A stretch of 53,577 nucleotides of DNA from an uncultured Granulosicoccaceae bacterium (GTDB lineage Bacteria > Pseudomonadota > Gammaproteobacteria > Granulosicoccales > Granulosicoccaceae), in the NCBI GenBank assembly GCA_938003855.1, contig CALKXD010000001.1:1-53577 (forward strand), in the 5' to 3' direction. The notes below the pieces were generated by a model that had not been told where the DNA came from, did not search any database, and saw only the letters and a list, made by a program, of their open reading frames with translations. Below are positions 46,205-53,577 of this stretch, in pieces; the first letter of the stretch is position 1; every line of letters begins with the position of its first letter. The translations under genes and the position numbers were made by a program.

Positions 46205-47302
46205 CTATACCGGGGCGTCATGTACCGAATCGAGTAACGGCCAGTCAAACTCAACACCGGTGCCGGCAACATCCGGCGCGATGGCCAGGCAATTGTCCAC
46301 CACCAGCGGTCTTTTGGTATAGCTGTCTATCGGGAAAGAATGGACTTCAAGCCAGCCGGCATTTGTCTGTCCTGACAACAGACTCACGTGCAACTCCTGC
46401 ATACCGTGACTGCACACCGGGACGTTGTACTCACGCGACAGTGCAGCCACCTGCAACCACCCGGTAATACCACCACAGTTCGATGAATCCGGCTGAATAA
46501 AAGACAGCTTTGACTGCTTAAAGGCATACTCGAACTCGTGCAAAGTATGCAGGTTCTCTCCCATAGCCAATGGCATACCGGTGGCATCGCCAATGTGCGC
46601 ATAACCAGCATAGTCGTCGGGAATAATTGGCTCCTCGAACCAGACAATATCGTATGGCTTAAACGCATTTGCAGCCTCAATGGCGCCAGCAACGGTCATT
46701 GAGTAATTCGCGTCGACCATAAAACTCACATCGGGACCGATCAGATCCCGCACAGCCGCGACACGTGCAACGTCGTCTGCAAGCGACGGCTGTCCCACTT
46801 TTATTTTTACCGCATTAAAGCCGCGATTCAGATACCCCTGAACACTGTCCAGTAGTTTCTCATTGGAAAAATTCAGGTCGATACCTCCACAGTAGGCTTT
46901 GCAGCGATCCGATGCGCCACCAGCCATTTTCCAAAGTGGCTCAGCACGCTGCTTTCCGCGGATATCCCACAACGCTATGTCGACCGCCGAGACAGCAAAA
47001 CCTGCCACGCCACCACGGCCGACATAATGTATATGCCAGAGCATTTCCTGGTACAGCGATTCAATGTCGCCGGCGTCACGCTGCATGATCAGTGGCTGGA
47101 GGTCGTGCTGAATCATCGCCAGAATAGACGCCCCGCCCCGGCCACCGGTATAGGTGTATCCGGTGCCCTCGATACCATCATCGGTGGTCACTGTTACGGT
47201 AATGAGTTCGAAGTGAGAGTGCGCACCATGCCTGGCATCGTGCAGCACTTCTGCCAGTGGAATTTTATATAAACGAGCAACAATTTTTTTTATGATTGAC
47301 AT
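46205..47302 (-). CDS. Mandelate racemase/enolase-superfamily sugar-acid enzyme
   Basis: A 365-residue member of the enolase superfamily, mandelate racemase subgroup, probably a dehydratase or epimerase of a sugar acid or similar carboxylate. The capping domain (1-125) includes the 20s-loop region [11 protein letters not shown]. The barrel has the base motif KIK (Lys166, Lys168), metal ligands Asp197 (VDAN), Glu223/224 (FEEP) and Glu249 (GEN), Asp272 and the general base His299 (CSHGMQE). Substrate not assignable from sequence; talarate/galactarate-type dehydratases share the KxK plus His arrangement. It lies 41 bp after the TPP enzyme on the same strand. Confidence 0.88.
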   Translation of the reverse strand: MSIIKKIVARLYKIPLAEVLHDARHGAHSHFELITVTVTTDDGIEGTGYTYTGGRGGASILAMIQHDLQPLIMQRDAGDIESLYQEMLWHIHYVGRGGVAGFAVSAVDIALWDIRGKQRAEPLWKMAGGASDRCKAYCGGIDLNFSNEKLLDSVQGYLNRGFNAVKIKVGQPSLADDVARVAAVRDLIGPDVSFMVDANYSMTVAGAIEAANAFKPYDIVWFEEPIIPDDYAGYAHIGDATGMPLAMGENLHTLHEFEYAFKQSKLSFIQPDSSNCGGITGWLQVAALSREYNVPVCSHGMQELHVSLLSGQTNAGWLEVHSFPIDSYTKRPLVVDNCLAIAPDVAGTGVEFDWPLLDSVHDAPV

Positions 47303-47343
47303 GGGTATCGGATTTCCCGGTAAGGTGCTTACGGCGGCGGAAT

Positions 47344-49011
47344 TCAGTCAGAGCCACTCGCCAACGACGCCATAGACAATGTTGGCGTCAGCGCGTCTGC
47401 ATTTGTTTTTATATGGATCAGAGCTGGAAGCCCCTGCCCGTTACCGGTTGCGCTCACCGCATCAGCCAGAGCCGCTGGAAACTCACTGGCATCATTCACC
47501 GTGGCGGCAAAGGCTCCGTACGATCTAGCCAGTGCAGCGAAGTCCGGGTTAACCAGATCGGTCGCTGAAACCCTGCCCGGGAAGTGCATTTCCTGATGCA
47601 TGCGGATAGTGCCGTACATACTATTGTCGACGACCAGAACAATCACCGCCGCACCGGCCTGCACCGCTGTTCCAAACTCCTGCTGCGTCATTTGAAAACA
47701 ACCGTCACCGGCAAACGCCAGTACCATTCGCTGCGGGTGTGCCAGCTTGCCTGCGATCGCGGCGGGTAATCCGTAGCCCATTGACCCACTGGTGGCAGCC
47801 AGCTGCGAGCCATAGCTGCGGAATGGCCAGTAACGATGAATCCAGCCGGTATAGTTACCCGCACCATTGCAGATAATAGTATCCCGCGGCACCGAGTCCA
47901 TAAGATGCTGCATGATCTCACGCATGGTGTGCGCCGCCGGTAATGTGTGTCGCAGCGACGACCAGTCAAGATATTGCTCATGCGCAGTCACAACAGTACC
48001 ACTCCAGCCGGGTTCGCTAGCCGGACTCAATGATTCAAGCGCGGCGCAAAAGGCGACCGGACTGGCCTGTATAGCGAGCGTCGGTTTATAGGTTTTGCCA
48101 AGTTCTTCTGCTTCCGGGTACACATGCACGAACTGCTGCCCGGGTTCGGGTATATCGATCAAGGTATAATCCTGCGATGGCACCTCAGGCAACCGCCCTC
48201 CCAGCAATAACAGGACATCGGTATCGCGCACGCGCTGCAGAAGCGCCGGATTACAACCCAGGCCTATATCACCCGCGTAGTTCGGGTGTGAGTGATCAAA
48301 CAGATTCTGACGACGAAAAGAACATGCGACGGGCAATTGATAGCGTTCAGCAAAGCGTGTGAACTGCCCGACCGCCTCTGCACTCCAACGACTCCCGCCT
48401 AGAATTGCAAGCGGTTGTCTGGCGGCCGCCAACATCGCTGCAAATGACTCAACGACCACCTCACCGGGATAAGATTCAGTCTGTTGCCAGGGAGACAATA
48501 ACCGTTGTTCAGCGGTATCGGTTAGTGTGTCTTCCGGCAGCACCAGCACTACCGGGCCGGGACGTCCGCTGGTGGCTACGTGCCAGGCACGGGAGACCAT
48601 TTCCAGAACGCGATCCGCACTGTCGATTTCGGCCACCCACTTGGCCATGCCACCAAAAAACTGCTGATAGTCAAGTTCCTGAAAGGCTTCGCGATGCCGA
48701 CGGGTTGATGCAATCTGTCCGACAAATAGAATCATCGGGGTAGAATCCTGCGCGGCAATGTGCACGCCTGCCGATGCGTTAGTGGCACCGGGCCCCCGCG
48801 TTACAAGGCAAATTCCCGGTAGACCAGAGTCCTTTCCCCAGGCCTCCGCCATCATCGCAGCACCACCTTCCTGTCGGCAGACGGTAGTCGCTATGCCACT
48901 GTCATACAACGCGTCCAGCACCGGTAAGTAGCTTTCACCGGGCACACAGAATACCCGTTCGACACCAAAAACCTTCAGTGCCTCGATGATCAGTTCACCA
49001 CCACTAGTCAT
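47344..49011 (-). CDS. Thiamine pyrophosphate enzyme, acetolactate synthase-like
   Basis: A 555-residue TPP-dependent decarboxylase/ligase of the IlvB family. The N-terminal Pyr domain has the catalytic Glu in [16 protein letters not shown]. The central domain (FAD/nucleotide-like fold) includes [15 protein letters not shown]. The C-terminal PP domain has the [19 protein letters not shown]...DNSMYG thiamine-binding motif. The start at 49011 is set by GAGAGGAAAC before an ATG; the frame is open to 49056. No acetolactate synthase small subunit is present, so classical branched-chain synthesis is unlikely and a catabolic role with the neighbouring enolase-superfamily enzyme is plausible. Substrate unknown. 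Confidence 0.88.
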   Translation of the reverse strand: MTSGGELIIEALKVFGVERVFCVPGESYLPVLDALYDSGIATTVCRQEGGAAMMAEAWGKDSGLPGICLVTRGPGATNASAGVHIAAQDSTPMILFVGQIASTRRHREAFQELDYQQFFGGMAKWVAEIDSADRVLEMVSRAWHVATSGRPGPVVLVLPEDTLTDTAEQRLLSPWQQTESYPGEVVVESFAAMLAAARQPLAILGGSRWSAEAVGQFTRFAERYQLPVACSFRRQNLFDHSHPNYAGDIGLGCNPALLQRVRDTDVLLLLGGRLPEVPSQDYTLIDIPEPGQQFVHVYPEAEELGKTYKPTLAIQASPVAFCAALESLSPASEPGWSGTVVTAHEQYLDWSSLRHTLPAAHTMREIMQHLMDSVPRDTIICNGAGNYTGWIHRYWPFRSYGSQLAATSGSMGYGLPAAIAGKLAHPQRMVLAFAGDGCFQMTQQEFGTAVQAGAAVIVLVVDNSMYGTIRMHQEMHFPGRVSATDLVNPDFAALARSYGAFAATVNDASEFPAALADAVSATGNGQGLPALIHIKTNADALTPTLSMASLASGSD

Positions 49012-49225
49012 GTTTCCTCTCTTGCTTGACGCAGGTGCCTGATAACATAACACCAATACGAATTAACGTGAGCGCAAATCGACTTACCGCCAACGCAAGC
49101 ATTGACACTACCGGTTTCCCGACCCACGACAAACACTATTATCAGCCCGGACAGCACAGCAATGCCACAATGCACAATGAGGTTCCGGCCACAATGGTCA
49201 TCACCTTCCGGCACACTATCGCAGC

Positions 49226-51220
49226 TTAGCTGCCGCGTTTTTTCTTTGAGCTGCTGCCACTGGCTTTTTTCTTTGATCGAGCCTTCTTCTTGAACGCCGA
49301 TTTTTTCTTGAATCTATCGCCCTTTACGGTACCGCTTTTCGGCGGAGCGGCGACACCACGCAACGCCGTGACTGACCCATTACCGCTTTGCTGTATCAGT
49401 TGATGGAGCTGAGCGTTTAACGGCTGCATGAAATGGTCATAGCTGGTCTCGCGTAAACTGATGGCGTTAAGCGTCGACTCCCAGTGTGCTGTCATATCCG
49501 GCTGCGTGGCCACTTCAGGCAGCGAGTGTATTAACCCCCGGCCAGCATCGGTCGCATGAATCTGCTTTCCCTGTCGCACCAGAAAGCCGCGTCTAAACAA
49601 TAACTCTATAATACCGGCGCGTGTTGCTTCAGTACCCAGTCCGTCAGTCTCTTTAAGTATTTTGCGAACATCAGCAGAGCTGACGAAGCGGGAGATCCCG
49701 GTCATCGCTGCCAGTAGAGTCGCATCGGTAAAGTACGCCGGAGGGGTGGTGCTTTTTTCCAGTAACTCGCCACGCTCGCACAACAGGCGCTGCCCTTTTG
49801 TCAGTGGCGGCAGATACTTTTCTGCCGTCGGGGTTTTATCTGCAGCATTTTTTTTATCCGATTGAAACAACACTTTCCAACCCGCTTTCAACACCGTTTT
49901 TGCATTGGCAATAAACAACCCGCCCTCGATTAAAATTTCGGCCCGTGTATCGGCGTACTCGTGGGGCGGATAAAACTGCGCCAGATACTGCCGTGCCACC
50001 AGCGCATAGACTTGTTTTTCCTGGGGGGTCAGGCTGGCCGTATTGATGCGGCGGGTGGTGGGAATAATAGCGTGGTGCGCGGTGACCTTGCTGTCGTTCC
50101 ATGCCGCTGTTTTTAACGCGGTGTTAGCCTTGGCAACAAATTGCTGGTAGCGCGCATCGTTGTGCACAACCGCGTCCAGTACCTCTGTTGCCTGCACGTG
50201 ATGCTCGACCGGTAAATGGCGGCAATCTGACCGGGGGTAGGTAATAAGTTTATGTTTTTCATACAATGACTGACACACCGACAACACCAGCTGAGCATTC
50301 ATGCCATAGCGTCGCGCCGCATCGATCTGCAGAATTGACAGACTGTATGGCAACGGCGGCGATTGCTTTTTGTTCTTTTTCTCGCACTTTTGCACCGACG
50401 CGGGTTTGTTATTGATACGCTCTACGACGTTTTCGGCGAGCTTTTTTACCAGCACCCGACCTGCATCGTCCATATAGGGCTGACAAGCGTCGCTCGGTTG
50501 CCAGGTGGCAGTAAAGTCTTCTCCAGCCTCTGTTTTCAAATGCGCCAGCACTTCATAAAAAGGCTTGGAGACAAACTTCTCTATTTCTTCACAACGCCGC
50601 ACCACCAGACCCAACACTGGCGTTTGTACACGGCCAACGGAAAGCACACCATCGTAGCCCACCTTGCGCCCTTGAATCGTGTAGGCCCGGGTCATGTTTA
50701 TTCCGTACAACCAGTCAGCCCGCGAGCGCGCAAGCGCAGACGAGGACAGCGGCGCATAGTCGCTGTTGTTTTCCAGGCGGCTCAACGCGCGTTGCACGGC
50801 ACTTGGGTTCAAGTCACTGATCAGCAAACGCTGGACGGCGGCGCGTCTTTTTGCACTGACCTTAAAATAGGCGATGACCTGATCGACAAGCAATTGCCCC
50901 TCGCGGTCCGGATCACCGGCGTGGACGATGATTTCGGCGTCGGCAACCAGTTTCCTAAGCACTGCCAGCTGCGATTTTGTATCGCGCTTCGGCTGCAGTT
51001 TCCATTGCTCGGGAATAATTGGCAGGTGCTGCATCCGCCACGATTTAAATTCAGGGTCGTAGATGTGCGGCTCGGCCTGCTCCAGCAAATGACCAATGCA
51101 CCAGCTGACGCAATCACCATTGGCGGCGGTAATAAATCCATCGCCACGACGCAGCGGGGTTGGCAGGACATCGGCAATGGCTCTGCCCAGACTCGGTTTC
51201 TCAGCGATATACAAACGCAT
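49226..51220 (-). CDS. topB: DNA topoisomerase III
   Basis: Type IA topoisomerase that decatenates DNA. The 664-residue product has the TOPRIM metal residues Glu7 (IAEKPS), Asp103/Asp105 (GDPDREGQ) and the catalytic Tyr at 328 (TYPRSD), the E. coli TopB position. SVGRVQTPVLGLV and the C-terminal LGTEATRAGIIELL are type IA signatures. The end is a Lys-rich tail of about 40 residues (KKKSAFKKKARSKKKASGSS) with no zinc finger. Start ATG at 51220. Divergent from the small-protein genes to the right; the downstream 214 bp before the TPP gene hold nothing visible. Confidence 0.95.
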   Translation of the reverse strand: MRLYIAEKPSLGRAIADVLPTPLRRGDGFITAANGDCVSWCIGHLLEQAEPHIYDPEFKSWRMQHLPIIPEQWKLQPKRDTKSQLAVLRKLVADAEIIVHAGDPDREGQLLVDQVIAYFKVSAKRRAAVQRLLISDLNPSAVQRALSRLENNSDYAPLSSSALARSRADWLYGINMTRAYTIQGRKVGYDGVLSVGRVQTPVLGLVVRRCEEIEKFVSKPFYEVLAHLKTEAGEDFTATWQPSDACQPYMDDAGRVLVKKLAENVVERINNKPASVQKCEKKNKKQSPPLPYSLSILQIDAARRYGMNAQLVLSVCQSLYEKHKLITYPRSDCRHLPVEHHVQATEVLDAVVHNDARYQQFVAKANTALKTAAWNDSKVTAHHAIIPTTRRINTASLTPQEKQVYALVARQYLAQFYPPHEYADTRAEILIEGGLFIANAKTVLKAGWKVLFQSDKKNAADKTPTAEKYLPPLTKGQRLLCERGELLEKSTTPPAYFTDATLLAAMTGISRFVSSADVRKILKETDGLGTEATRAGIIELLFRRGFLVRQGKQIHATDAGRGLIHSLPEVATQPDMTAHWESTLNAISLRETSYDHFMQPLNAQLHQLIQQSGNGSVTALRGVAAPPKSGTVKGDRFKKKSAFKKKARSKKKASGSSSKKKRGS

Positions 51221-51571
51221 CAGCGATACCGGATGTCAGCAGTATCTGTGTTGGTTCGGCGATAAACAGACGCACCGTTAATGGCTGTTTTACACGGATC
51301 GGATAACAAAATGTGAAGGATCAGAGCAAAGGTCTCCACGGACAATAAGCACTAACAGGGAACAACTTCCAGCGGCCTATAATAAATGAAATCAGATCGC
51401 GCCGTCATTTCGTTATCCATCGCGCCAGAGGGGGCGCAGTCCGGAATCCCGATCTGGCAGCCGCCGCCAAATCAGGTGAGAAGTGAACCCATACCGTTTG
51501 CCGGCACAATTTTCTGACAGTTGTAAAAAAACTGCTATAAATTTACAGCATAAGAAAAAAGGAGCATCACC
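51221..51571. other. topB-small protein divergent region
   Basis: 350 bp. The right end carries the promoter and SD of the 51-residue gene at 51572. The rest should contain the topB promoter. Short frames such as one from an ATG near 51387 lack an SD and were not accepted. Confidence 0.5.
51514..51541 (+). promoter_or_regulatory. Sigma-70 promoter of the first small protein gene
   Basis: CTGACA (51514-51519, one change from TTGACA), a 16-bp spacer, and TATAAA (51536-51541) preceded by TGC as an extended -10. Transcription would begin near 51548, giving a leader of about 24 bases with AAGGAG. CAGTT and AACTG inverted arms flank the A-rich spacer. Confidence 0.6.
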
Positions 51572-51727
51572 ATGGTAAAAAAAATAAGAAATCGCTACCG
51601 CCGGTTCAAATTTAACAACCAACCATATTTTCCAGGTTTGTTCTTCACCCTGGAGATGGCGCTGAGCAGCAGTAAAATGCTCGCCATGGGTGTGGTATTT
51701 TTTGCCATATTTTATTCTGTTCACTAG
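51572..51727 (+). CDS. Small basic membrane protein, first of a paralogous pair
   Basis: 51 residues. The N-terminal 13 residues are highly basic (MVKKIRNRYRRFK); a Pro-Gly turn follows (YFPGLFFTLE), then a hydrophobic helix (about residues 36-48, MLAMGVVFFAIFY) and a very short tail. A strong SD AAAAAAGGAG sits 7 bases before the ATG, and a promoter lies upstream. Aligned without gaps to the 51-residue product at 51937-52092 (shifted by one), 19 of 49 positions are identical, including RRFK, PG, FTL and IFY. This supports it as a real gene. I do not recognise the family. It could be a small membrane regulator or a toxin-like peptide, but nothing shows which. Confidence 0.75.
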   Translation: MVKKIRNRYRRFKFNNQPYFPGLFFTLEMALSSSKMLAMGVVFFAIFYSVH

Positions 51728-51936
51728 CACAATCGACAACTTCTACCGCTCTGTATCTGCCTTTTGCCGCATGCAGAGCACCTGTCGGCTTGCCCGATGA
51801 CAGAATCAGGAGAGAATTAATCTGTCGTGGTTGATGACATTTTGACTTTAGTTGTCTGATTAAGTCGACGCTGATCTTTGTCCAGCCGCAAGCCGTGATA
51901 AGGTTTATGTCTACTCGCCAGGGAGGCAAGTCGGCT

Positions 51937-52092
51937 ATGAAAGCTATCAGATACAAATTCCGCCGTTTCAAACGGCAGCATCAACAGCGCTATCCGGGGT
52001 TTATTTTCACGCTTGATGCGACGATTTTCATTGCGAAATTACTCTGTTTCGTCGCGCTGTTTGCGCTGATATTCTATCTGACTCGACGCTAG
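51937..52092 (+). CDS. Small basic membrane protein, second of a paralogous pair
   Basis: 51 residues, paralogous to the preceding gene: MKAIRYKFRRFKRQHQQ then YPGFIFTLDA, and a hydrophobic helix (about 29-47, TIFIAKLLCFVALFALIFY) ending LTRR. The frame opens at 51895, but an SD GGGAGG lies 10 bases before the ATG at 51937, and the homology with the sister gene begins there. The two are separated by 209 bp with no clear promoter of its own, so they could be one message. Function unknown. Confidence 0.72.
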   Translation: MKAIRYKFRRFKRQHQQRYPGFIFTLDATIFIAKLLCFVALFALIFYLTRR

Positions 52093-52123
52093 CTCACTGA
52101 CAACGGCCACATTACAACGGTGA

Positions 52124-53134
52124 CTACCGGGGGCCCGGCAAGCGAGCCGACCCACGTACCACCATCTCGGCCGGCATGACTACCGTCTGCCCGGAGACAG
52201 ACTCCTGATGGATTTGATCGATCAATATGCCAACGGTCGCATCGACCATGCGATCCACCGACTGAGAGACTGTCGTCAGGTTGTAGCCTTTCCAGGCAGA
52301 TTCGGGTACGTCATCGTATCCGACCACTGAGACGTCTTCCGGTACCCGCAAACTGAGTTCGTCGCGCAGGACATCCATCACCGCAAATGCCATGTGATCG
52401 TTGGCCACAAACACGGCATCCGGTCGCTCCTGCCCGGCAAACAACAATCGCGCGGCCGCAGACGCCCCCTCAAAGGTGTAGCCACCAACAGCCCGGTTGT
52501 ACACGGCCATATTGTGTTCTGCCATCACCTGATAAAAGCCGGTCTCCCGATCTCGATTGGTAGAGGCATCTTCGTCACCGGCGATAAAGGCAATTTTCCG
52601 GTGACCACCGGCAATCAGAAAATCAGCGACAAGGCGACCGCCTTCGACATTATCGGATGTGACACTGCTCGCTGGCGAAGACGGCACAAAGCGATTAAAC
52701 AGCACCACCGGGATGCCGGATTTTTCGCAGGTTCGTGCCAGTGTCGATGACAATGTTGCCGATGCCATAACAATGCCTTCGACCTGATACTGCATCATTT
52801 GCTGAACCACCTTATCCTGCCGGCCGGTGTCTGAGATAAACAGCATGATGGTGTAGCCCTCGTCTTGCAGGCGACGGGACAAATGCTCGATGACCCAGGG
52901 ATAAAATTGATTATCCAGGTAAGCTGCCATCAGTGCGATCAAGCGCGAGCGACCACTGATCATGGCGCGCGCTAGCGCATTCGGGCGATAGCCGAGCTCG
53001 GAAGCAGCCTTTAAAATTCTTTCCCGGGTCTGTGGCGCAACACTGGCACCGTCAGTAAACGCGCGACTGACAGCCGACTGCGACACGTTAGCCTCCCTGG
53101 CCACATCTCCTGACGTCACACTGTTTTTTTTCAA
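52124..53134 (-). CDS. LacI/GalR-family transcriptional regulator
   Basis: A 336-residue repressor-type regulator. The N-terminal helix-turn-helix reads SGDVAREANVSQSAVSRAFTDG with the hinge helix NALARAMISGRS. The periplasmic-binding-protein-like effector domain (about 60-330) has RLIALMAAYLDNQFYPWVIEHL, TSDNVEGGRLVADFLIAGGHRKIAFIAG and SVVGYDDVPESAWKGYNLTTV. Start is a TTG at 53134 or a GTG at 53119; neither has a good SD. The ligand is probably a sugar or sugar acid. It lies near but not next to the enolase-superfamily and TPP genes; its target may also be the gene off the right edge. Confidence 0.93.
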   Translation of the reverse strand: MKKNSVTSGDVAREANVSQSAVSRAFTDGASVAPQTRERILKAASELGYRPNALARAMISGRSRLIALMAAYLDNQFYPWVIEHLSRRLQDEGYTIMLFISDTGRQDKVVQQMMQYQVEGIVMASATLSSTLARTCEKSGIPVVLFNRFVPSSPASSVTSDNVEGGRLVADFLIAGGHRKIAFIAGDEDASTNRDRETGFYQVMAEHNMAVYNRAVGGYTFEGASAAARLLFAGQERPDAVFVANDHMAFAVMDVLRDELSLRVPEDVSVVGYDDVPESAWKGYNLTTVSQSVDRMVDATVGILIDQIHQESVSGQTVVMPAEMVVRGSARLPGPR

Positions 53135-53577
53135 GGGTCAAGCTCGGGTATATTGCTGGCCTGGCTCATGGAAACCCAAGGTTATGGCATCTGCACAATA
53201 CACCTTGACTACGCCAGCAGAAGATAAACATATCACCTGGACAGGTTATCGCCATAAACCTGACAAATCAACCAATGAACATAGTATGCAGCATCCTGAC
53301 ACTTCTGGGAATTATGGGAAAATCAGGCGATTACGCGGCTATTTTAACCCGGGACAATGGTTTCAACAACGAAGACTGTCAGTCCCGATTGGCACTATAC
53401 TCTTCACGAAACTGATGGTTTATTTTACTTCCCCCGACGCCAGATTATGGTCAGGGTTACAACAGTAATGAACAGGCAGGCGGCTACAGCAATCATAAAT
53501 CTACTTCATCGTTTACACAGAACTAGCGCTATCGGCACCGACTCACCCAATCGCTGTGAACCAGGTCACAACAGGAT
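53135..53577. other. Right-end region with no confident gene
   Basis: 443 bp to the window edge. A plus-strand frame 53184-53468 (94 codons) is open but has an SD (AAGG) too close to its ATG and an N-terminus of ordinary composition. From an internal ATG at 53286 it reads GKIRRLRGYFNPG, then TILFTKLMVYF, weakly like the small membrane protein pair at 51572-52092. No operator palindrome for the LacI-type regulator was obvious. Confidence 0.4.
53286..53468 (+). CDS. Possible third small membrane protein, uncertain
   Basis: 60 codons from the ATG at 53286. An IRx5F basic segment and a K-L-M following a hydrophobic TIL-F-T stretch have nearly the spacing of the pair at 51572 and 51937 (29 versus 30 residues from Ile to Lys). 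No SD precedes the ATG and the C-terminus is polar. It may be a diverged or decaying copy, or a chance open frame. Confidence 0.22.
   Translation: MQHPDTSGNYGKIRRLRGYFNPGQWFQQRRLSVPIGTILFTKLMVYFTSPDARLWSGLQQ

Noticed and set aside
50363-51265. 300-codon plus-strand frame opposite topB
   Set aside because: Antisense to topoisomerase III with catalytic residues intact; no family signature.
1-53577. CRISPR arrays, tRNA or rRNA genes, insertion sequences, prophage or attachment sites
   Set aside because: None seen on reading both strands: no regularly spaced repeats, no transposase or integrase, no tRNA-like cloverleaf in the gaps examined. A tRNAscan or repeat search was not possible here.

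Overview
The window is chromosomal DNA of a gammaproteobacterium. Three gene clusters typical of that class are present: recA-recX-alaS-lysC; nadK-recN-bamE with rnfH-ratA and smpB; and tsaE-amiC-mutL-miaA. rluC and rne also face each other as in Pseudomonas-like genomes. No rRNA, tRNA, CRISPR array, insertion sequence or prophage gene was recognised. The genus cannot be named from the sequence alone.

Layout. 1-6213 (minus strand): pncC, recA, recX, alaS and the start of lysC, which runs off the left edge. 6496-13779: mutS, nadK, recN (behind a near-consensus LexA box) and bamE on plus, then rnfH and ratA on minus and smpB on plus. 13851-17804: dnaQ and a YafS-like methyltransferase (minus), mltD (plus), and a tandem-FHA protein (minus). 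17952-26130 (all minus): cysM, miaA, mutL, amiC, tsaE, sppA, rluC. 26574-30236: rne with a long structured leader and a very long low-complexity C-terminal half. 30288-32659 (minus): xdhC and guaD, a purine catabolism pair without xdhAB.

33163-46081 is a complete Pel exopolysaccharide operon in the order pelC-D-E-F-G-A-B. The Pseudomonas aeruginosa order is A-B-C-D-E-F-G. The genes are tightly packed, with overlaps at D/E, E/F and A/B. PelD carries an RxxD site, so c-di-GMP control of polymer synthesis is likely. PelD, PelE, PelF and PelG form the inner-membrane synthase and exporter. PelA trims and deacetylates the polymer in the periplasm. PelB (TPR plus beta-barrel) and the lipoprotein PelC export it.

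46205-53134 is more accessory. It holds an enolase-superfamily sugar-acid enzyme and a TPP-dependent enzyme in one putative minus-strand operon, topoisomerase III with a lysine-rich tail, two tandem 51-residue membrane proteins that are clearly paralogous to each other and whose family I do not recognise, and a LacI-type regulator. The small-protein pair is the most novel-looking item; the rearranged pel operon is the most complete biological system.
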